A stretch of DNA of 6,687 nt from Hyphomicrobiales bacterium (GCA_012032065.1 JAAURV010000177.1:1-6687), one strand, 5' to 3'. Counted from the first letter of the stretch, positions 1 to 5,608 are shown. The notes: generated from the sequence alone by a model not told the origin. Made by a program: numbers and translations.

Positions 1-173
1 GCCTGAAACCGCCACATCGATCCGTCAATTGCGTCACTGGAGGACATGCGACAGGGCCGCGCCGGGCGCAACCCGAAGGGCTTGAGCTTGAGGCGGCGTG
101 GCCCTGTCGCGACAATCACCAAGCAATGGGCGGATATGTACCCGCTGGACCCGATTGAGCCGGAGCCGCTCTG
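1..173. other. Left-edge stretch without a supportable gene
   Basis: I see no recognisable gene here. A plus-strand frame from position 46 is open for 63 codons, but it runs antisense into the transposase relic and has no family signature. On the minus strand the frame that carries the last transposase fragment stays open to the window edge. The normal transposase stop after the conserved C-terminal R-L-W-L-R motif is therefore missing, and no matching left inverted repeat is visible. The stretch may be a truncated IS end joined to unrelated DNA. Confidence 0.3.
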
Positions 174-653
174 GGCCGCAGACTCAAAAATGCGAAGCCA
201 CAATCGCACGGCGGCGATTTTTGCGAAGGCCATATAGGCTGAGGCCTTTCGGTCATATCGTGTTGCGATGTGGCGGCATTGCTTGAGTTTGTTGATGCAG
301 TGCTCGACGAGTTTTCGCTTCTTGTACTTGTTGTACTTGCGCTCTGAGAACGGAATGTCGCCGGTCCTGTTGGATTTCGGCGGGATGACAGGCGTGCAGT
401 CCCGATCCTCGATCAACTCCCTGATCCAATCAGCGTCGTAACCGCGATACAATAATCTCCACTCTGTTTTTTTGGGGCGGCAGCTTGCTGGTGGACGCGA
501 ACCGAGGTCGAGTCGATCATCTGCACTTTCTCGCCACGTGCCTCATGGGCGGCGATGATGGCGTCCATCAGCCGGTCCCAGACGCCCTTCTTGCGCCAGC
601 GGTTGAATCGTCTTCCATTCAAATTCAGCCAGGTCGTAGCGTCCGTGGGCCAT
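174..653 (-). pseudogene. IS5-family transposase, three fragments with two internal deletions
   Basis: This is a relic of a DDE transposase that would have catalysed cut-and-paste movement of its IS. Three collinear fragments sit in different frames. From 653, M-A-H-G-R-Y-D-L followed by E-W-K-T-I-Q-P is the family N-terminus. From about 608, R-F-N-R-W-R-K-K-G-V-W-D-R-L leads to M-I-D-S-T-S-V-R-V-H-Q-Q-A-A-A-P-K-K, which holds the first catalytic Asp. From about 445, Y-R-G-Y-D-A-D-W leads through R-K-L-V-E-H-C-I-N-K-L-K (catalytic Glu in the Y-R-E signature region) to R-L-W-L-R-I-F-E-S. Intact relatives are about 260-275 residues, so roughly 100 are missing, including the stretch with the second Asp. 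The first junction lies in a block at 597-611 readable as either flank (T-I-Q-P-L or R-F-N-R-W), which suggests a microhomology deletion. The second lies near 444-456. The normal stop is absent. The family call is secure; the exact IS name is not known. Confidence 0.85.
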
Positions 654-682
654 GGCAAACTCATTTCGGAGCTTGAATCACC
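174..682 (-). mobile_element. Degenerate IS5-family insertion sequence remnant
   Basis: This is the body of an IS5-type element on the minus strand, defined by the transposase relic. At the transposase 5' side, about 29 bases outside the likely start codon at 653, lies GCTTGAATCACC (671-682). It resembles in position and character the terminal inverted repeats of IS5-group elements, though I recognise it only by general appearance. No matching partner was found at the other end, so that end is probably lost or rearranged and the left boundary given is only the end of coding similarity. No target-site duplication could be identified. The element cannot be autonomous because the transposase is broken in two places. 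Confidence 0.55.
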
Positions 683-724
683 TTTCGGCCGATTTGCTAT
701 TCAGTTAAAGTGTGCAGCTCATGT

Positions 725-728
725 GGAG
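725..728 (+). promoter_or_regulatory. Ribosome binding site of the VOC gene
   Basis: GGAG stands nine bases before the ATG at 738 and supports that start. No convincing promoter was seen between the IS relic and this site. Confidence 0.6.
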
Positions 729-737
729 TAAGTTCGA

Positions 738-1130
738 ATGATTGCTGATTTAAGCGGGTTGGAAGTCATTACGTTGTTCGTTGAGGATTTACCTGCAGCA
801 GATGCATTCTATCGCAAAGTTTTCGTTCACGAAGCAATTTTCGGAGACGCGGTATGTTCCATTCTACGCATCGGCAACATCGTGATCAACTTGCTCAAGA
901 TCGAAAATGCAGCAACGCTGGTTGAGCCAGAACAGGTGGGAAATCGCACTTCAGGAGCGCGCGCACTGTATACCGTCAAGGTGAAGGATGCCAACGCAGT
1001 GTGCTCTCAACTCAAGGCGCTGGGCGTTCCTCTCCTCAACGGACCCACTGATCGGCCATGGGGACGGCGCACGGCTGCTTTCGCCGATCCAGCCGGCAAC
1101 GTCTGGGAAGTCGCGCAGGAACTGCCATGA
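738..1130 (+). CDS. VOC (glyoxalase/bleomycin-resistance fold) family protein
   Basis: A 130-residue single-domain protein of the vicinal oxygen chelate superfamily, probably cytosolic. Visible signatures are the opening I-T-L-F-V-E-D-L-P-A-A-D-A-F-Y (11-25), the central G-N-I-V-I-N-L-L strand, N-G-P-T-D-R-P-W-G-R-R-T, and the closing D-P-A-G-N-V-W-E (117-124). It has the two beta-alpha-beta-beta-beta modules expected at this length. In metal-dependent members the first strand normally supplies a His; here that position is Ile11, while the C-terminal Glu124 is kept. A classical glyoxalase I metal site is therefore doubtful, and substrate cannot be named. Related annotated proteins are called glyoxalase, dioxygenase or bleomycin resistance, often without assay. 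Its stop overlaps the start of the downstream GFA gene (ATGA), so the two are almost certainly co-translated. The stretch looks lower in GC than the M3 gene that follows. Confidence 0.85.
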   Translation: MIADLSGLEVITLFVEDLPAADAFYRKVFVHEAIFGDAVCSILRIGNIVINLLKIENAATLVEPEQVGNRTSGARALYTVKVKDANAVCSQLKALGVPLLNGPTDRPWGRRTAAFADPAGNVWEVAQELP

Positions 1131-1552
1131 GTGAATTCGTCAGAAACGAATTGGCCCGCCGTCTGAAAGGGTCGTGCACATGCGGAAAAGTCAGTTATTC
1201 GGTCTTAGATGAGTTTTCGTACGCATCTTATTGCCACTGCTCCAATTGTCGAAAGTCCACAGGTTCTGCCTTCAAAGCCTTTGCAGGAATCGAGATTGAG
1301 AAATTCGATCTTGTGACCGGTTCAGAATCCCTCATGCAGGTTGGCGACGACCGTGGACATGATGTGAGATGCTCGTCATGTGGCTCATACTTGTATTCGG
1401 TTGTGCGAGAAGGAAAGTATGTGCACGTCACGTTTGGGACGCTCATTGACATCCCCACGATCCGCCCGACCGAGCACATTTTTGTGGGATCAAAAGCAGA
1501 GTGGTTCACAATCACGGATGACCTTCCCCAATATAGCAAATTCCCAATCTAG
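1127..1552 (+). CDS. GFA-domain (glutathione-dependent formaldehyde-activating enzyme/CENP-V) zinc protein
   Basis: A 141-residue protein of the GFA family, named after an enzyme proposed to speed the condensation of glutathione with formaldehyde; most members have no proven reaction. The zinc-binding cysteine pattern is complete: C17-T-C19-G, then C36-H-C38-S-N-C41-R-K-S-T-G, then C82-S-S-C85-G-S. The fold fills the whole protein, and no signal peptide or membrane segment is seen. I chose the ATG at 1127 rather than an in-frame ATG at 1058. It overlaps the VOC stop as ATGA, has an AGGA six bases upstream (1117-1120), and puts the first G-S-C-x-C motif near residue 16 as is usual. Coupling to a VOC gene suggests a shared thiol-adduct or aldehyde task, which is inference. 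No terminator is evident downstream. Confidence 0.9.
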   Translation: MSEFVRNELARRLKGSCTCGKVSYSVLDEFSYASYCHCSNCRKSTGSAFKAFAGIEIEKFDLVTGSESLMQVGDDRGHDVRCSSCGSYLYSVVREGKYVHVTFGTLIDIPTIRPTEHIFVGSKAEWFTITDDLPQYSKFPI

Positions 1553-1719
1553 GACGGCGGAAGGGATCAAGCATACTTCGCTATCTGAGTTCACTCGCCC
1601 TCCGCACCTTCGAAGCAAGACAGTCGTCTCTGTAGAACGTTTACCGAGTTCTAAGTTGCAGGATATTTACGACCTAGTTGCGCGAGCACGCGGGTTTCGC
1701 CATATGGGGCGGATCAAAC

Positions 1720-1723
1720 GAGG
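1720..1723 (+). promoter_or_regulatory. Ribosome binding site that fixes the M3 peptidase start
   Basis: GAGG lies eight bases before the ATG at 1732. The longer in-frame start at 1678 has no comparable site and would add 18 residues that do not resemble the family N-terminus. Confidence 0.6.
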
Positions 1724-1731
1724 ACCGACAC

Positions 1732-3510
1732 ATGACCGCTGCGACCGCGCTTGGCGCTTTGCCCGAATGGAATCTTTCCGATCTTTATCCCGCTCCGGAC
1801 TCCAAGGAGTTTTCCGCCGACATGGCAAAGGGCGAGAAAGGGGTCAAGGCGTTTGCCGCGGCCTACAAAGGCGCACTAGGTAAGCTCTCGGGGGTGGAGT
1901 TGGCGCAGGCGATCAGGGAATACGAATGTCTTTCCGATCTTCTCGGCCGCGCCGGTTCTTTCGCGCAGCTTCACTATGTCGGCGACACCACCGATCCCAA
2001 GCGTGCAAAATTTTATGGCGATGCGAATGCGAAGCTGACGGATATCTCGACGCAGCTTCTGTTCTTCGAACTCGAGCTCAATAGGATCGACGATGCCGCG
2101 CTTCAGAAAAAACTGAAAACGCCGGAACTGGCGCATTACCGGCCTTGGATCGAGAACCTGCGGAAGGAGAAGCCCTACCAACTCGACGACAAGATCGAGG
2201 AGCTGTTTCTCGAAAAGTCGCAGACCGGTTTCGGCGCGTTCAACCGGCTGTTCGACGAGACCATGGCGGAGCTGCGCTTCGAGGTGAATGGCGAGAAACT
2301 GACGCTCGAGCCCACGCTCAATTTTCTCGTGGACAGGGATGAAGCCAAGCGCAAGGCGGGCGCGGAAGCTTTGGCCAAAACATTTCAGGCGAATCTGCGG
2401 CTGTTCACGCACATCACCAATACGCTGGCGAAGGACAAGGACATCTCCGACCGTTGGCGCGGCTTCAAGGACATCGCCGATGCGCGGCATCTTGCCAATC
2501 GCGTCGAGCCCGAGGTTGTCGCGGCACTCGTGGCCGCGGTGCAAGAGGCCTATCCGAATCTGTCGCACCGCTATTACCGGATGAAGGCGAAGTGGCTCGG
2601 CAAGGACAAGCTGATGCACTGGGACAGGAACGCGCCTCTGCCGCAGGAACAGGTGAAGGAGATTCCATGGAGCGAGGCTGAAGCCACGGTTCTCAAGGCA
2701 TACGGCGAGTTCGCGCCGGAGATGGCGTCCATCGCCAAGGACTTTTTCGACAAACGCTGGATCGATGCGCCGAGCAGGCCAGGCAAGGCGCCGGGCGCCT
2801 TCGCGCATCCCACCGTTCCCTCGGCGCATCCTTATGTGCTGCTCAACTATCTCGGCAAGCCGCGCGATGTGATGACGCTGGCGCATGAACTGGGGCATGG
2901 CGTGCATCAGGTGCTGGCGGCGGAGCAGGGGGCGTTGATGGCGTCAACACCGCTCACTCTGGCGGAGACCGCGAGCGTCTTCGGCGAGATGCTGACATTT
3001 CAGGCGATGCTGCGCGGCGCCACCGATCCGAAGAAACGCAAGGCGCTGCTTGCGTCAAAGACCGAGGACATGATCAACACGGTGGTGCGGCAGATCGCGT
3101 TCTACACTTTCGAGCGCAAGGTTCACGAAGCGCGGAAGGAGGGCGAGCTGACGCCCGACCGGATCGGCGTGATCTGGCTGGACGTACAGCGCGAGAGCCT
3201 GGGCGACGGCATCGAGTTTGGCCCCGGCTACGATACTTATTGGACCTACATTCCGCATTTCATCCACTCGCCGTTCTACGTTTACGCCTATGCTTTCGGC
3301 GACTGCCTGGTGAACTCGCTCTACGCGCGCTACCGCGAGAGTGCGGCGGGTTTTCAGGACAAGTATTTCGCCATGCTGAAAGCCGGCGGCACCAAGCATC
3401 ATTCCGAACTGCTCAAACCCTTCGGCCTCGACGCCACCGATCCGGCGTTCTGGCAGAAGGGGCTGTCGGTGATCTCGGGGATGATCGACGAGCTGGAGCG
3501 GATGGAATAG
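1732..3510 (+). CDS. M3 family oligoendopeptidase (M3B/PepF-like zinc metallopeptidase)
   Basis: A complete 592-residue cytosolic metallopeptidase that cleaves short peptides, probably in peptide turnover. The zinc site is intact: H385-E386-L-G-H389 inside the longer A-H-E-L-G-H-G-V-H-Q motif, with the third ligand E412 in L-A-E-T-A-S-V-F-G-E. The substrate-binding aromatic segment near the C-terminus is also present (Y-I-P-H-F at 506-510, then P-F-Y-V-Y-A-Y-A-F-G at 514-523). The N-terminal 200 residues are the helical lobe typical of M3B enzymes, starting with W-N-L-S-D-L-Y. Length and residues fit the M3B oligoendopeptidase group, usually about 560-620 residues. I see no signal peptide. 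It is preceded by about 180 non-coding bases and followed after 30 bases by the first TIR gene, so read-through into the TIR pair is possible. GC is visibly higher than in the cassettes on either side, suggesting this is a native core gene. Confidence 0.95.
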   Translation: MTAATALGALPEWNLSDLYPAPDSKEFSADMAKGEKGVKAFAAAYKGALGKLSGVELAQAIREYECLSDLLGRAGSFAQLHYVGDTTDPKRAKFYGDANAKLTDISTQLLFFELELNRIDDAALQKKLKTPELAHYRPWIENLRKEKPYQLDDKIEELFLEKSQTGFGAFNRLFDETMAELRFEVNGEKLTLEPTLNFLVDRDEAKRKAGAEALAKTFQANLRLFTHITNTLAKDKDISDRWRGFKDIADARHLANRVEPEVVAALVAAVQEAYPNLSHRYYRMKAKWLGKDKLMHWDRNAPLPQEQVKEIPWSEAEATVLKAYGEFAPEMASIAKDFFDKRWIDAPSRPGKAPGAFAHPTVPSAHPYVLLNYLGKPRDVMTLAHELGHGVHQVLAAEQGALMASTPLTLAETASVFGEMLTFQAMLRGATDPKKRKALLASKTEDMINTVVRQIAFYTFERKVHEARKEGELTPDRIGVIWLDVQRESLGDGIEFGPGYDTYWTYIPHFIHSPFYVYAYAFGDCLVNSLYARYRESAAGFQDKYFAMLKAGGTKHHSELLKPFGLDATDPAFWQKGLSVISGMIDELERME

Positions 3511-3540
3511 GATTCGGTTGATTATTCAACTCAATCGTGC

Positions 3541-3958
3541 ATGTTTTCCGGTATGGGGAAACGGCCGAAAACTCCCTATCGTGTATTTGTCTCCCATGGT
3601 TGGACGGACCGGTGGGTTGCCGAACAGATTGCTGCGCGACTGGCGTCGCTCGGCGCAGGCACGTTTCTGGACGTGTTTGACATAGAAAAGGGCGACGATT
3701 TCGAAGAACGAATATTTGGCGAACTGCCAAAGTGCCGCGAACTCATCGCACTCTTGACCCCTTGGTCCGTGGACCGGAATTGGGTTTGGGTCGAAATTGG
3801 CGCAGCGAGAGCGTTAGGATTGCGGGTTATATGGTCTAAGTTTGGCCGAACTGGAAAGAGACAAGGGCGGCAAGGCTTTCTTGGGCGGTAAGAACATCGT
3901 GGAAATAAATGAGATGGATGCCTATCTCCGCCAGATCGCGAAAAGGATTCTCAAGTGA
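3541..3958 (+). pseudogene. Stand-alone TIR-domain protein, frameshifted near 3829
   Basis: This is a TIR (Toll/interleukin-1 receptor) domain protein without any other domain. The first frame gives Y-R-V-F-V-S-H-G-W-T-D-R-W (13-25, strand A and AA region), F-D-I-E-K-G-D-D (BB-loop region), L-L-T-P-W-S and N-W-V-W-V-E85-I-G-A-A-R-A-L. Glu85 is in the place of the catalytic glutamate of NAD-cleaving TIR domains. After V96 the ATG-initiated frame turns into an unrelated 20-residue tail, stopping at 3891. From 3830 another frame continues the family: Y-G-L-S-L-A-E-L-E-R-D-K-G-G-K-A-F-L, then N-I-V-E-I-N and a stop at 3956-3958. A few residues expected between R-V-I and Y-G-L (usually like G-V-L) are missing, so a short deletion such as 11 bases fits better than a single-base change. 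Restored, it would be about 140 residues. The start is uncertain (3541 or 3553; neither has a good ribosome site). It may be a true pseudogene, a truncated but folded TIR, or an assembly error. Confidence 0.85.
3944..3947 (+). promoter_or_regulatory. Ribosome binding site for the GTG-started second TIR gene
   Basis: AGGA lies seven bases before the GTG at 3955, inside the end of the first TIR gene. It supports GTG as the true start and allows some translation of the second gene even if coupling is lost through the upstream frameshift. Confidence 0.5.
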
Positions 3959-4371
3959 CCCTGCGAAAAAGGCACCCTCAAATCTTCCTCTCCTACTCCA
4001 TGGCGGACCGCGGTTTCGTTGAAGCCGTTAAGCGGAGCCTCAGGAAATCGGGAGCGCGGGTTGTCGATGACGACATCAAAGCTGGCGAAAGAGTGTTCTC
4101 AATCCTCAAAAAGGCGCTGAGCGAATCTGACATCGTCGTATTCGTTGTGCCTCCGCACGAAGGATCGGGACATTGGGCTCTTGCTGAACTCGGGGCTGCC
4201 AAGGCCTTGGATAAAGTTGTGTTGGCAGTCTTGCCGGATCGGACCCGCTTCAGGAATCGAAACTCACTTTTATCGCTATTCGACTACGAAACCGTAGACG
4301 CAACGGGACTGTCGGAGTCTGCGTTGGCGCAGCGCATCCTCGATAGCGCAGAAGTAGCTGTCGCGGCTTAG
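3955..4371 (+). CDS. Stand-alone TIR-domain protein
   Basis: A 138-residue protein made of one TIR domain. TIR proteins of bacteria commonly hydrolyse or cyclise NAD, often in anti-phage defence; whether this one does is inference. Motifs seen are I-F-L-S-Y-S-M-A-D-R (10-19), the BB-loop-like D-D-D-I-K-A-G-E (38-45), the hydrophobic strand D-I-V-V-F-V-V-P (59-66), and W-A-L-A-E78-L-G-A-A-K-A-L, where Glu78 occupies the catalytic glutamate position. The start is GTG, overlapping the restored stop of the first TIR gene as GTGA, so the two were built as a coupled pair. The two proteins differ clearly in sequence (for example S-H-G-W against S-Y-S-M) and are not a recent duplication. It ends 11 bases before the convergent YHS gene. 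No ThsA, SIR2, STING-like or membrane effector gene is present in the window. Confidence 0.9.
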   Translation: MTLRKRHPQIFLSYSMADRGFVEAVKRSLRKSGARVVDDDIKAGERVFSILKKALSESDIVVFVVPPHEGSGHWALAELGAAKALDKVVLAVLPDRTRFRNRNSLLSLFDYETVDATGLSESALAQRILDSAEVAVAA

Positions 4372-4382
4372 CCGAATGTCGC

Positions 4383-4826
4383 TTACTCCAGCACCTTCGG
4401 CCAGTTGGTGTTGGCGGTGGCGATGTAGCCGGGGATGTCGGCTTTCCACTTCTCGCGGACGTCGAGCGAATAGTTGAGATAGAGCTTGCCGTCGACGACT
4501 GTCCAAGCCTCGGGTTCGCTCTTCACGGCGTAGCCTTGGGAGACGCCGTAGGCGCAGTAGCCGCCATATTGGGGAGCGTATTTTTCCGGGGAGGCCTGGA
4601 ACGCAGCGAGGTTTTCGGCTGTCGCGAAGCGCCAGGTGGCTCCATTCCATTGGGTGGCGTGTTCGGCTTTTCCTTCGGCGGGTGTGCCGGTGAAGTAGCT
4701 CACCACGTCGTAGCCCGCAGCACCCACGCCTTCGACGGGGCCGGTGAAGATTTCAGGTTTGGCTGCGTGGGCGGCGGCTGCCATTGGAGCGGCGGCGAGA
4801 AGGGCTATGAAAGTGCGGCGAAGCAT
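4383..4826 (-). CDS. Exported YHS-domain protein
   Basis: A 147-residue protein with a signal peptide and one YHS-type domain. Residues 1-22 start M-L-R-R-T-F-I-A-L-L-A-A-A-P and end A-A-H-A-A; the twin Arg at 3-4 followed by T-F makes Tat export possible, Sec also possible. The mature part has G-Y-D-V-V-S-Y-F (38-45), W-N-G-A-T-W-R-F-A-T (60-69), F-Q-A-S-P-E-K-Y-A-P-Q-Y-G-G-Y-C-A-Y-G (76-94) and W-T-V-V-D-G-K-L-Y-L-N-Y, all usual for the periplasmic YHS proteins of alphaproteobacteria. The single Cys91 and nearby residues are candidates for metal binding, since YHS domains occur in metal-handling proteins; the function of this subgroup is not known to me. The start at 4826 is well supported by AAGGAG seven bases upstream. 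The gene is convergent with the TIR pair and divergent from parD. Confidence 0.9.
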   Translation of the reverse strand: MLRRTFIALLAAAPMAAAAHAAKPEIFTGPVEGVGAAGYDVVSYFTGTPAEGKAEHATQWNGATWRFATAENLAAFQASPEKYAPQYGGYCAYGVSQGYAVKSEPEAWTVVDGKLYLNYSLDVREKWKADIPGYIATANTNWPKVLE

Positions 4827-4833
4827 GGGATTT

Positions 4834-4839
4834 CTCCTT
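4834..4839 (-). promoter_or_regulatory. Ribosome binding site of the YHS gene
   Basis: On the minus strand this reads AAGGAG, seven bases before the ATG at 4826-4824, a strong site that fixes the start. Confidence 0.75.
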
Positions 4840-4942
4840 GGGGTTCAGATGAAACTTGAATGATTTTAATACTCTACGCCCCCAAACTCAAAACACGCCT
4901 TGTCACGAGGCAGTGAAATATCTCGCCATTGACTGTCTGCTA

Positions 4943-4957
4943 TGGCAAAGTTTGCCA
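4943..4957. promoter_or_regulatory. Palindromic candidate operator of the ParD/ParE unit
   Basis: TGGCAAA-G-TTTGCCA is a perfect 7+7 inverted repeat around one central base, 35 bases before the antitoxin start. ParD-type ribbon-helix-helix antitoxins commonly bind such short palindromes in their own promoter, so autorepression is the natural reading (inference). A TTGACT hexamer at 4929-4934 could be the -35 element; no good -10 box at normal spacing was found, so the promoter itself is not called. The site is in the shared upstream region of the divergent YHS gene and could affect both. Confidence 0.5.
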
Positions 4958-4978
4958 AAGCGTGCTATGCAACATGTT

Positions 4979-4984
4979 AAGGAG
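4979..4984 (+). promoter_or_regulatory. Ribosome binding site that fixes the antitoxin start
   Basis: AAGGAG stands seven bases before the ATG at 4992. It selects this start over the in-frame ATG at 4929, which would add 21 residues unlike an antitoxin N-terminus, and over the later ATG at 5001. Confidence 0.75.
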
Positions 4985-4991
4985 AGACCTC

Positions 4992-5228
4992 ATGGCCACA
5001 ATGAACATTTCGCTTCCCGACAAGATGAAAGAATGGGTTGAAACGCAAACCTCCACCGGCCGCTATGGCAACGCTAGCGACTACGTTCGCGATCTTATCC
5101 GCAATGATCGGGAGAAAGCCGAGTTCCTTGCATACATTCAGAAGGCGGTCGATGAGGCAGAAGCTAGCGGGTACGAAGAATACTCGCGAGAAGAGATTCT
5201 GACACAGCTCAAAATTCTTCCGCGCTGA
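4992..5228 (+). CDS. parD: ParD-family ribbon-helix-helix antitoxin
   Basis: A 78-residue type II antitoxin. Residues 4-45 form a ribbon-helix-helix DNA-binding domain of the ParD type: M-N-I-S-L-P-D-K-M-K-E-W-V-E (4-17), then G-R-Y-G-N-A-S-D-Y-V-R-D-L-I-R. The remaining acidic tail (E-A-S-G-Y-E-E-Y-S-R-E-E-I) is what normally wraps the toxin. Such antitoxins neutralise ParE-like toxins by direct binding and repress their own promoter, alone or in complex. Its length matches the family, usually about 80 residues. The toxin gene follows after four bases. The palindrome just upstream is the probable binding site. The family assignment is strong; the individual name parD is by family only. Confidence 0.9.
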   Translation: MATMNISLPDKMKEWVETQTSTGRYGNASDYVRDLIRNDREKAEFLAYIQKAVDEAEASGYEEYSREEILTQLKILPR

Positions 5229-5232
5229 ACCG

Positions 5233-5532
5233 ATGCGGCTCCGCAAATCGCGGCTCGCGCAGCGAGACATCGATCTGATTTATCTTCGCGGCTGTGACAG
5301 ATTTGGGGAAGAGGCGGCGCTTGCGTACGTTGAAGGGCTGCTCAGTCTCTTCGAACTCCTATGTCTCCACCCCGAAATGGCGCGTGAGCGAACCGAGGTG
5401 AAGCCACCCGTCCGAATTCAACCCTACGAAGCCCATCTTGTCGTCTACCGAGTCGTGGATAGCCAACTTCGCATATCACGCGTTTTGCCCGCCCGTAGCG
5501 ATTGGGCGCGCGGTCAGTTTCCGACTGCGTGA
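5233..5532 (+). CDS. parE: ParE/RelE-superfamily toxin
   Basis: A 99-residue toxin of the RelE/ParE superfamily. It has the N-terminal S-R-L-A-Q-R-D-I-D-L-I-Y helix, the A-Y-V-E-G-L-L-S-L-F-E-L-L helix with H-P-E-M-A-R after it, the V-R-I-Q-P-Y-E-A-H-L-V-V-Y-R strands, and the closing R-I-S-R-V-L-P-A-R-S-D-W motif. In the usual form the last motif reads R-V-L-H-x-R-x-D; here Pro replaces His. ParE toxins typically inhibit DNA gyrase, whereas RelE-type relatives cut mRNA on the ribosome. Pairing with a ParD antitoxin favours the ParE type, but this cannot be proven from sequence. There is no good ribosome site before the ATG, which lies four bases after the antitoxin stop, so translation probably depends on coupling, keeping toxin below antitoxin. 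Confidence 0.88.
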   Translation: MRLRKSRLAQRDIDLIYLRGCDRFGEEAALAYVEGLLSLFELLCLHPEMARERTEVKPPVRIQPYEAHLVVYRVVDSQLRISRVLPARSDWARGQFPTA

Positions 5533-5608
5533 CTCATCGCCGCGCCGGTGGGGGCGGCTTGCGGGGGCTTGGTGGGTTGGCTAGAACGTCTCCGTTCCAG
5601 CGGGGTTC

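Noticed and set aside
46..237. Plus-strand 63-codon open frame at the left edge
   Set aside because: It has no family signature, no ribosome site, and its second half is antisense to the transposase relic.
1641..1669. TTACCG and TATTTA spaced by 17 bases, considered as the M3 promoter
   Set aside because: Each hexamer matches only three of six consensus bases, so it is not above chance.
1380..1883. Plus-strand open frame of 167 codons between the GFA and M3 genes
   Set aside because: It overlaps both real genes out of frame and has no domain signature. The 179-base gap 1553-1731 is better read as non-coding.
1876..2907. Long minus-strand open frame of 343 codons
   Set aside because: It lies wholly antisense to the well-supported M3 peptidase, has a skewed Arg/Leu/His composition typical of shadow frames in GC-rich DNA, and shows no family motif.
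3541..4371. Thoeris defence system
   Set aside because: Thoeris needs a ThsA (SIR2 or other NAD-sensing effector) next to the TIR ThsB. Only TIR-only proteins are visible here, so the name is not justified from this window.
4364..4374. CGGCT-T-AGCCG inverted repeat at the end of the second TIR gene, considered as a terminator
   Set aside because: A one-base loop cannot form a hairpin and there is no T-run on either strand.
5583..5597. GAACG-TCTC-CGTTC hairpin upstream of the subunit IV-like gene
   Set aside because: A five-pair stem with no T-run or other context is too weak to call a terminator or regulatory element.
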